This document shows, piece by piece, positions 53,079 to 64,000 of a stretch of DNA of 64,000 nucleotides. The notes below the pieces were generated by a model. That model was not told the origin of the DNA, ran no database searches, and worked only from the letters and a program-made list of their open reading frames with translations. The stretch is from Iris pallida (lineage: Eukaryota > Streptophyta > Magnoliopsida > Asparagales > Iridaceae): NCBI GenBank assembly GCA_029216955.1, contig JANAVB010005597.1, forward strand, positions 44,265,466-44,329,465, given 5' to 3'. Made by a program: the position numbers and the translations under genes. How positions within the stretch are numbered: the first letter of the stretch is position 1; every line of letters starts with the position of its first letter.

Positions 53079-56000
53079 ATGTCTCAATCAATATTCGTCC
53101 TTGATCTCTGCTCGTATCTTCAAATCCCTGAGAATCTCGACCTGATCACATTGCTTGTATCATTGATCTGTCCTGGTCCTTTCCTTATTGTTCCCTATGT
53201 CGTCTTCTTCAGCGGCATTACTCCCGGACCTGCCAACCAGCCAGAGGGAGCTCGGCAAGCACCCCAGCGCCAGGAAGATCAAGCTCAGCACTCTGGAGTA
53301 GCCTCCCGAGTTATGCTTTCCGGAGGCTCAGAACCTCCAGTTCAGGCAGCTCCGCCCGTTCAACCAGCTAGACAGGATGAGGGACCTTTGGTAGGGCTTA
53401 TCAGAGAACTGCTTGCATCCCAAGATCGTCGAGGCGACGCCTTGCACCAGGAAGTTCATGATGCACTAAACCGAGGAGGTCCCCAAGGGAATCAGGCGGC
53501 CAACAGTTTCAAGCGCTTGAACCCTCCCTTCTTTGACGGCAGTGAAGATGCGATTGCCGCAGACGCTTGGCTTCAGGATACCGAGGTGGTTCTAGAAGCA
53601 GCTAGGACACCTGAGAATGAGAAGGTGGCCGTGGTACGGCTACAGTTGTTAGACTTGGCTCGCGATTGGTGGGCGGCTCAGGCCATGGGATTAGCAACAC
53701 CAGTCACTTGGGCGACGTTCAGAGAGAGATTCCAGATAAAGTACTTCGATGCGGTGGCACGGTACGACCTGCAGACCCGGTTCACCAACTTGAAGCAAGG
53801 AGGCAGGACGGTCGATGGCTATGCGACCGAGTTTTCCAGGCTGAGTAGGTTCGCCCCCACCTTGGTGGCAACCGAATTCGATAGGGCCCAACGGTTCCAG
53901 CAGGGGCTGCATTTAGAGATATTATTGGCTGTCGAGCAGTTCGAGTACCAGACGTTCGATACAGTATTGAAGGCAGCGAGGAGGCATGAGTATACCTCCC
54001 GGAGAATTGTGGACAGGACCGGAGGCAGGAAGCGGTCCCACAACCAGATGCACCAATCTTCAGCTCCAGCCCCGGCAGCTAGGGGTATAACCATTGGAAC
54101 TCCGAGGCGGGCGGCCTCAGTGACGTCGGTTCAGCATTCGACCCCGACGTACCCGCAGCAGCAGAAGCAGAAGCAGTCTTCCGCGGTGGGATGTTCTCAT
54201 TGCGGGAAGCCGGGCCATGTAGTGGCAGAGTGTCGCAGGGCACAGGGATTGTGCCTGGCTTGTGGAGGAGCAGACCACCAGATAGGGACCTGCCCGAATA
54301 GGGGAGGTCCATCATCATCCAACATTTCTAGTTCTTTGGTGAGAGGACCAGCCCCAGCTCCAGTTCAGCAGCAGCAGCAGTACCCGAGGCCATTGTTGCC
54401 TCAGGCCCAGGCCTTTCATCAGCAGAACCAGCAGCAGTTCACCCAGGCTCCAGCACAGAACCGACAGAGAGGTTTCCAGCAGAGGGGACCCGCAGCTAGA
54501 GGTCAGGCTATGATGATGACCGTGGAAGAAGAAGTTGCACCAGGTGAGGTAGTGGCAGGTACTATTCTCGTCAACACCTTTCCAGCATCTATATTATTTG
54601 ATTCTGGTGCATCGCATTCATTCATGTCTGCACGATTCGCGACACGGATAGGATTGGAGCCCGAGTCATTATCAGTGAGGCTCAATATACTTACTGGTAA
54701 TGGTCTTGTGGGAGTAGATCGAGTATTTTCCTCGTGTCGGATCGTAGTTAGCGGTAGAGAGTTCCCCGCTAGGCTCATAGAGTTCCCTATGGCAGACTAT
54801 GATGTAGTTTTAGGCATAGATTGGTTGAGGAACCATTATGCTAGGATAGACTGCCATGTTGGCAGAGTTGTCTTTAGTATTCCCGGAGAGCCAGAGTTTT
54901 CATTTTCCAGAGGCACAGTAGAGCCATCTCCCCCAGTATTGCGGATGGCAGTAGCAGCAGTGCAGTTGCCCCGAATAGTTGAGGAGTTTCCAGATGTCTT
55001 CCCAGAGGAACTTCCAGGGATGCCACCAGAGCGGGAGATCGAGTTCACCATCGACTTGATTCCCGGGACAGCACCAGTATCAGAGCGAGTCTACAGAATG
55101 GCGCCTTCAGAGTTGGAGATTTTGTACAAGATGATTGAAGAACTCAGGACCAAGGGATTCATTCGTACAAGTGGATCGCCTTGGGGAGCTCCGATGCTTC
55201 TTGTGAAAAAGAAGGATGGTACGTCTAGGCTATGTGTTGATTACCGTACCTTGAACTCAGTGACAATCAAGAACAGATACCCTCTTCCAAGGATAGATGA
55301 CTTGTTTGATCAACTCAAGGGGGCTTCAGTTTTTTCGAAGATAGACTTACGGTCAGGATACCACCAGATCAGAGTCAGAAAGTAGGACATCCCGAAGACG
55401 GCGTTCAGATCTAGGTACGGGCATTGGGAGTTTCTAGTTATGCCCTTTGGAGCGACCAATGCGCCGGCAGTGTTCATGGACCTCATGAACCGTATTTTTA
55501 TGCCTTACTTGGATCAGTTTGTGATAGTGTTCCTTGATGACATCCTGGTCTATAGCAAGAGTGAAGCAGAGCACGAGCAGCATCTCAGAGTTGTCCTCCA
55601 GATTCTCAGAGAACACCAGTTGTACGCCAAGTTCAGTAAATGCGAGTTCTGGCTCGATTGTATTTCTTACTTGGGTCACATCATTACCAGAGGAGGAGTG
55701 GAAGTGGACCCCCAGAAGATTGTAGCTATCGAGGCATGGCCAGTACCCAGCTCAGTAGCAGAAGTTCGCAGCTTTCTTGGATTGGCCGGCTACTACCGAC
55801 GGTTCGTCTCTGATTTTGCAAGGATTTCAGCGCCGATGACCCAATTGACCCGTAAGGATGTGCCGTTCGTTTGGACGGCAGAATGTCAGAAATCATTTGA
55901 GAAGTTGAAGCGAGGTTTGATAACGGCTCCCATTCTTACACTTCCAGATGGGACCGGAGGATTCACAGTTTACTGCGATGCTTCAGGCAGAGGATTGGGA

Positions 56001-57861
56001 TGTGTTTTGAGGCAGCATGGGAAGGTAATTGCTTATGCGTCACGTCAACTCCGTGATCATGAGAAGAATTACCCGACCCACGACTTGGAGCTAGCAGCAG
56101 TAGTGTTTGCACTTAAGTTGTGGAGGCACTACTTGTACGGAGACAGAGTGGAGATATTCACTGATCATAAGAGCCTGAAGTATGTTTTCACCCAGAAGGA
56201 TCTTAATATGCGGCAGAGAAGATGGCTCGAGCTACTTGTGGACTATGATGTGGACTTGCAGTATCATCCAGGGAAGGCCAACGTCGTAGCAGATGCGTTG
56301 AGCCGGAGAGCCGGAGTTTATTTCCTGACGGCGCAACTAGAGCTATTGGCAGATCTTCAGAAGATGGGAATTGAAGTGATTCTTCCTTCCAATGTGGCCT
56401 TGATGGCCAGCCTACAGATTCAGTCCACCATAGTTGAGAGGATCCGGACAGCACAGTTAACAGATTCCAAGATTCAGCGTCTCAGAGCAGAGTGCGAGGC
56501 AGGGAGAAGGCCAGAGTTATGTATTCATGAGGATGGTACACTTCGACACGGCACGCGTCTTTGTGTACCCAGTGGAGATATCAGACATGAAGTCATGGTA
56601 GAGGCTCACAGTTCGCAGTACTCCATTCACCCAGGCAGCACGAAGATGTACAGAGATATTCGTCAACACTTTTGGTGGAATGGTATGAAGAGGGAGATAG
56701 CCCGGTATGTCTCTCGATGTTTGGTTTGCCAACAAGTCAAGGCTGAACATCAGAGGCCAGCTGGACTTCTTCAACCTTTACCGATCCCAGAATGGAAATG
56801 GGAGCACATAACCATGGATTTCGTGACTGGGTTACCCAGATCTCCGGCAGGCAGAGATGCTATTTGGGTCATTGTAGACAGGCTTACCAAGGTGGCACAC
56901 TTTCTTCCATTTAGAGTTGGACAGTCGACGGCGCAGCTAGCAGAGATGTATCTCAGGCAGATCGTCAGACTTCACGGAGTGCCAGTCAGCATAATATCAG
57001 ACAGGGATACGAGATTCACATCGCACTTCTGGCGCAGTCTTTATCAAAGTTTGGGGACTCGTCTCAAGTTCAGCTCAGCGTATCATCCGCAGACAGATGG
57101 GCAGTCAGAGCGTACTATACAAACTCTCGAAGATATGTTGCGGTCGTGTACCCTTGACTTTGGTGGTTCGTGGGAGGATCACCTGCACCTGGTAGAATTC
57201 TCGTACAACAATAGTTTCCAGGCCAGTATCCAGATGGCACCCTTCGAGGCTCTGTATGGCAGAAAGTGCAGATCTCCGTTAGCATGGGACGATGTCGGAG
57301 AGAGGCAGATGCTCGGTCCAGAACTGATTTCTCAGACGATTGAAGTGGTTAGGAGAGTCAGAGATCACCTCCGAGTTGCTCAGGATCGCCAGCGCCATTG
57401 GGCCGATGCTCATCGGCGTCCCTTAGAATTTGCCGTCGACGACCATGTATTCCTTAGGATCTCGCCTACCCGTGGCGTCATTCGTTTTGGCGTACGGGGA
57501 AAGCTTAGTCCTAGGTATATATATAGGGCCGTTCGATATTCTGGAGCGAGTAGGCGATGTGTCCTATCGTCTCGCTCTTCCGCCGTCGCTAAGTGAGGTA
57601 CATGATGTATTCCATGTATCCCAATTAAGACGGTACATCCCGGACCCGAGCCATATCCTAGATCATTCGGAATTGGTTGTTGGTACCAACCTTTCGTATG
57701 AGGAGAGGCCCGTGTCTATATTGGACCGGAGAGAAAAGACGCTCAAGAACAAGACTATTAACTTAGTCCGTGTTGCTTGGGGTCATCACTCTCTAGGTGA
57801 GTCAACGTGGGAGCGTGAGGACGACATCCGATCGCGATATCCCTACCTGTTTGACTCGTAA
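53079..57861 (+). pseudogene. gag-pol: Tekay Gag-Pol polyprotein with one stop and one frameshift
   Basis: Frame 53079-55385, after a stop TAG (55383) in the RT, continues in frame to about 57515. A five-unit TA run (57516-57525) then shifts the reading, and the end (to 57861) is in the next frame. Domains in order: gag core (about codons 160-270, [26 protein letters not shown]); two CCHC knuckles ([28 protein letters not shown], near codon 370-410); protease [10 protein letters not shown] (about 506); RT with FLDD at 55530-55541; RNase H ([14 protein letters not shown]); integrase with [19 protein letters not shown] and DGQSERT; C-terminal chromodomain-like region (VSILDRREK, STWEREDD). The first 45 codons look noncoding, so the true gag start is uncertain. 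Confidence 0.93.
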
Positions 57862-58016
57862 GGTATAATGTCTTCCTTGTGCCTTACGCTTTCCCTTCCT
57901 TGCTTGTATTGTATGATTGTATGATTGAACTGCTTAGTGTAGCTTGTCTGTGCTTAGTATAGCTTGTCGTGGCAATCTCTACCTCCTTGATTAAATTCCG
58001 AGGACAGAATTCTTTG

Positions 58017-58030
58017 AAGGTGGGTAGAGT
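58017..58030 (+). other. Polypurine tract of Tekay element
   Basis: The GAAGGTGGGTAGAG stretch directly before the 3' LTR is the likely plus-strand primer. Confidence 0.65.
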
Positions 58031-60667
58031 TGTCACCCCCATTTCCTGTATTTCGTATTTATGCTCGTATTTGATTTTTGGCACGTATTTTATTTTCTCG
58101 ACTTGCGGATTTTGGTTTCTCGTAAATGGATTTTGGACCATGGCTTGGTTTTATTTTGTGAAAGTTGGTTTAGTTTGGTTCATCATGAATGGAACACCTT
58201 AACCTAACTCCTCCCTCAACACACCACAACTCCCCCACTTTATAACTCCACCTACTTTCTCTTTCCTCTTTATTCTCTCATTTATTTCTTACAACTTCTT
58301 CTTCTTCCTTCTTCCACACAACTCCCCAACCCATTAGACAAGTGCACCTTGCCAACAAATAAGCACCCAATTTTAATTATCCATTTGATAGATTAGGGCA
58401 TATAGATCAACATTAGAACTTGGAATTTTGTGATTTGGAGCTTTCATTCTTCTAGATCTAGGTTTTAACCATTTTTGGAAATCCTTAGTTTTGATCTATT
58501 AAACTTTGATTTTGCTTGTTTTGATGCTTCCATGTGGAAGAGAATTCAATTTTACTCAAGTTAGAACTTTGAAAATCTAGATTTGGTTTTGATTTGACAA
58601 AAATATGAAGAATTGAAGTTCTTAGTGTTTTGGGACTTGCTCTCGGCCAGGAAGAACAGCCCCCTGCCTTGCGCTTTTTAGCGCATGGCTGATTGCGCAC
58701 CCCTGGCCTGTGCTCTTTAGCGCATGGCCGTTTGCGCAGTCACTTGGCCAGCACTTTGCGCTGCGCTGGACTGCGCTGGCACAAGCTAGCCATGCGCAAT
58801 CCAGCCATGCGCAAAGTAACCCCTGCGCAATTCACTTCTGCGCAAATCGCTCCTGCGCAATTCACTTCTGCGCAAACCACCCTTGCGCAAGGTAACCCCT
58901 GCGCAGTCTACCCTTGCGCAAGGTAACCCTTGCGCAAGACAACTCTTGCGCAGCTCTTCCATGCGCAGTACACACCCTGCGCAGACCTACCCCTGACCCC
59001 CTTGCACAATCTACTTGTCTATGATGAATTTGTTATTTCTTGATCTTGGCTCTTCTATAATCCTATTTTATATTAGTATTTTATTAGGTATTTTACGCCC
59101 ATTTTATATCCTTACGCCTTTTGGCATGAACTTGATTTTGTTTAATATGTTTGGAATAACTATTGTACACAGCATTGTATGACAAGGAACTAGTATAACA
59201 TGACAGTGATCCGTAGTGGTGCACTCCTGACACGACCAACCTGACTTGGTAGTGGCCCGTCGTGGCGCACCCCTGACAAGTACCCTGACATGATTTACCT
59301 TGATAACTTGACAGTGGCCCGTGGCGGCGCACTCTTGACTTGACTTGACTTGATAACTTGACTTGACTTGCCTTGATACCGTGGGTGTTCCTGCTTGCTT
59401 GTTTGCACAATCCACTTGTCTTGTCTTGCATCATGTCTAGGACGTGACTTCCTGGGTACCACGGCCAGGGACTCGCGCTAAATTGGATTAGGCTAATTAT
59501 TAGATCAAACTAGAACATGAAGAATTCCCAGTCACAGGCAATCTCATTATCTGGGCGCTTTAATGGACTTGTAGCTTGCCGACGAGTAGAGCACATTTCC
59601 AGCACACTGTCATGTGTTGCACCCTCTAAGTCACCTAAGGGTACATTTGTCTCCCGGGCGATGTACCCAACTATAACTCTCAACCCGCGGAAGGATAACT
59701 GGATGGTCTGCAGGGCTTGGGACTGGGAGTTTCTCACTTGCATCTTGTTAGTAATTAGGCTTGTGATAACCCTAGTTAGTTAAAGTAGTAAGCCGTAGTA
59801 CTTGCTTGGCCGATTGTGAATGAATGGTGTCCAGCCCTATCTAAGTCTTGTCTAGTCTTGTACCTGGAACTCTTGATTATGATTGTTTTACTTATCTCTA
59901 ACGATAAATGGGTAGAGGCAGTGAGCTATTCAGACGAAGGGTTACAATCCCGGTCCTTGTTTGGTTTAAGGATTGTAACCTGGCTCCCGAAATGGTTCCA
60001 CGTCCCTAGTCGTTTATCGCCCTGTGTACTTTTATTACTTGTACTTTCCTTTATTCTTTATGTTCTAATATGCTGGCTTTTGTTCTTATTTGTGGCCTCC
60101 TTTGTGGCACTTGCTCTTTCTGGGGTTTGACCCAGCTGGTTTTGTGTGGCCAGATTTCGGAGCAGCTCCCGAGGATCTACCCAGCTTCCAGCCCAATGGT
60201 GAACACTAGACGGAACCCGAGCTACGAGTGGGTTTTCCCTTTTTGTTTCACCCACTTATATGTAAATTTATTCTTTTGAGACGTTTAGCCGACGAGCATC
60301 TGTTAGCTCGATGCACATTTACTTACTGTCTGCCTACGGGCTGTAAACATGATTAACAAATCCTAGGGTTGATCATGTATGACTGAACTCTTGCTAGTCC
60401 TATCATTTTGTACGACTAGCTTCATGATCATCCAATATGTAATATTTGGGACGCCTTATATATATATATTTGATGCTCTAACATCTTGTAACTCTGTTAA
60501 TTGCTTAAGATTGAGACAATAGGCTTGACCTTAAGAGACCGCTGGCTTGTAGTAAACCCTCATATCTAGACAGCCGTGACCGTATAGTTGAGATGTATTC
60601 TATTTCAATATACGTAGCTGGCTGTGTCTGCCCCCGCTCTCCAGTATTCTGGTTCTGGGGCGTGACA
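58031..60667 (+). repeat. 3' LTR of Tekay element
   Basis: 2637 bp, same ends as the 5' LTR, followed by TCTTC. Differences from the 5' LTR are scattered single bases and short indels (for example GGATTTTGGACC against GGATTGGACC). Confidence 0.95.
58672..58985 (+). repeat. TGCGCA minisatellite (3' LTR)
   Basis: Counterpart of 51020-51345 with a few base changes, such as TGCGCAAATCG here against TGCACAAATCG in the 5' LTR. Confidence 0.88.
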
Positions 60668-62539
60668 TCTTCCATGTTCATCTTTTATTTTAAGGGTTAT
60701 AACTGATAGATACCTACGCTTTATCTCATAGTCAACCTGTATGAATCTCTAGAAGCTCAGAAATTTTCACAGATATAGTTAAAGGAATGTTAGTTAACCC
60801 AAAATGGCAGGACAGTAGCGCACTGTCGCCATTTATTCGAATTATGGAGACTATGGATTCACTTGAGCCAGCAGCGCACTGGCGAGACACGACCCCTAGA
60901 GTTGAAAGTTGTTTAAGAAAATATAGGTTATAGAATATTATTAAAACTATGGCTAGTGGTCCTCTTTTGATCGTAGTCACCCTTGTGTCAATGTAAGGTA
61001 GAGTATCTGATTGCATATCACATCAGAATCACAGAACCAAGGGTTTACCACCGCCAGAGTATACGGGCAAGGTATAATTCTCAATAAAATGACTTCAGAC
61101 GTGATTACAAGTTTAGGATACTGTAGAGGATAGGAAAATGCCCTGTATGTTCCCTAAAATCCAAAGCAATACTAGTGAAAGTTCTGTAAGTTGGGTGGCA
61201 TGTCTCCCAACCTAGCATTCCGTGGTCCTTGTGATCTATTGACGAAAAAATTGACTGACACTAATAGGTTTACCTAGAATATAGAATTCAAAAGTCCATA
61301 AACCATTAGTCGACCAAGGCCTTAAGGATAAGAAGATAGTGGGATGTCTGTATAAGCAAGAACACCAGGTAAGGTTTTAATTTTCACAAAACTCGAACTA
61401 CTTGTGCCTCCTTTAAAAAAAAATCTCGCATACTTGTATTTCGACTATCTTGACCAATATTGCTATCACAGCCTAGTTTTGCAAGCTCAATCTGTTCTTG
61501 AGCTTGATTCAAGACAGATGTTTAGTGGAGACGCCTACTAACATATCGTCTAATCAGAATCGATGTATTACGGTCTGATCAACCGTAGTGCACTCGGTTC
61601 GCTCTCCTTCTGATTAACCTACGTGGATTGAGATATAGATGTATCTAGGATCTCATCCGCGACTGCATTGACAATTCCTCTTGAATTATACATTCGCCTT
61701 TGAATCACGTAATTGTATTCAGTGACATCCCCCTTGAACTCTATTGTTTTAGTCTTTCACTGATTTGGAAAGACGGAAGCTCATAATTGGTAGAGAGATA
61801 CAGAGTATCCCCATGGCTATGATAGTTGTATATACAAGTGTAGCTACCATCGACCAGCCATGTGACTAGAACCTTGCTTTGAGTTACTCATTTTCTCTCG
61901 ACCCTCAAACTACTATTGGAACCTTCTAGCCATCTGAATTTGAGAATGAGTAGGGTTTTACCCTTAGTCAAATTGCCAACCTAGGAGACGATCTATTCTC
62001 AAGAAACCAAATGTTGCGAGCCTCAAATTATTTGCGTGAAGCTTGCTTTAACTAGCAACCCTTAAGCCCTAACCCAACCTTTCTTCGACCAAAACCTACA
62101 GTTTAGACGTGAGATGAATGGAAATTCACGACTCAGTTGTTAGAAAATCTTTTCATAAGATGTGCCTTAGAGTTGGTTACCCCGTCGATAACTCTTATAT
62201 AATGTGGACGAGTAGGTCATTCTATTTTATCGACCATGTGTCATTGTACACACTCGTTTTCTATTTATTGAGGAACGATCCTTAACTCGACTTATAACTA
62301 CCATACCCCGTTACGTCGTGTCTTATTCTTTATTAACAAGAGTCGAGGTACAATATCCGGACCTTAAAATTCTTCTAATCTCATTATTCCTAAGACCATG
62401 TCCTAATTTCTAAGGAGGGTAGACTGTAAGCCTTCTAAAATTTTGGGGATATACGAGGATTACAGATTGATTAGAATAATTTCCATTAGAATGATAATTA
62501 GTGCCCCATGGACTCCCACTTTCCATTTAGATCATTTTG
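60668..62539 (+). other. 3' internal region of the LARD-like element
   Basis: About 1.9 kb with frequent stops on both strands and no recognisable retrotransposon domain. A direct repeat AGCGCACTG occurs near 60817 and 60875. No clear polypurine tract precedes 62540, which weakens the pairing with the 3' LTR. Confidence 0.5.

Positions 62540-64000
<1,461 letters not shown>

Larger units (their letters stand above)
50380..60667 (+). mobile_element. Full-length Tekay-clade Ty3/gypsy chromovirus, TCTTC TSD
   Basis: Two LTRs of equal length (2637 bp; 50380-53016 and 58031-60667), both TGTCACCCCC...GGGGCGTGACA, roughly 1-2% different by eye. Target duplication TCTTC at 50375-50379 and 60668-60672. 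Gag-pol order is PR-RT-RH-INT with a C-terminal chromodomain-like module, as in the Tekay (Del) clade. A purine-rich GAAGGTGGGTAGAG precedes the 3' LTR. The polyprotein is broken by one stop and one frameshift. Confidence 0.95.

Overview
This window is nuclear DNA of a flowering plant. The evidence is a plant L-type lectin receptor kinase, plant-specific retrotransposon lineages (SIRE/Maximus-type copia, Tekay-type chromovirus, plant L1-type LINE) and plant DNA transposons (hAT-Ac, PIF/Harbinger, Mutator-like). The one clear host gene is GC-rich and sits in AT-rich surroundings, which is more usual in monocots than in most eudicots. That is inference, and I cannot name a species.

Layout. 1-9129: a young SIRE-like copia element (gag, pol with three stops, third env-like ORF, two LTRs), inserted into an older Tekay-related LTR (9130-11705). 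12003-12447: Mutator-like MITE. 12535-14559 (minus strand): intact, intronless lectin receptor kinase, the only convincing intact host gene. 14708-24014: small MITEs, a broken LINE (15604-19046) carrying a solo LTR, a palindromic TIR element, a foldback, a PIF/Harbinger element with an internal minisatellite, and a solo LTR with a perfect duplication (22328-23141). 24024-31877: AT-rich DNA dense with non-autonomous DNA transposons. Several have perfect 9-bp target duplications, two pairs are nested, and one carries a piece of a class III peroxidase gene. 31972-36130: a full-length hAT-Ac transposon with a perfect 8-bp duplication, a transposase broken by three small frameshifts, and what looks like a captured N-terminal fragment of a LEA_2-type membrane protein gene.

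37845-64000 is a set of nested retrotransposons. A degenerate copia element starts at 37845. Its gag-protease region is split by a 3.5-kb solo LTR (40359-43907, duplication CTACT), and its pol ends exactly where a second element with about 3.5-kb LTRs begins (46274). The body of that second element has no recognisable coding sequence (LARD-like). It is split by a complete Tekay chromovirus (50380-60667, duplication TCTTC) whose gag-pol has one stop and one frameshift. The second element's 3' LTR starts near 62540 and runs off the window.

The order of insertion can be read from the target-site duplications. Most boundaries below come from LTR or TIR ends plus matching duplications read directly from the sequence. 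Family names come from recognisable protein motifs. No database search was possible.
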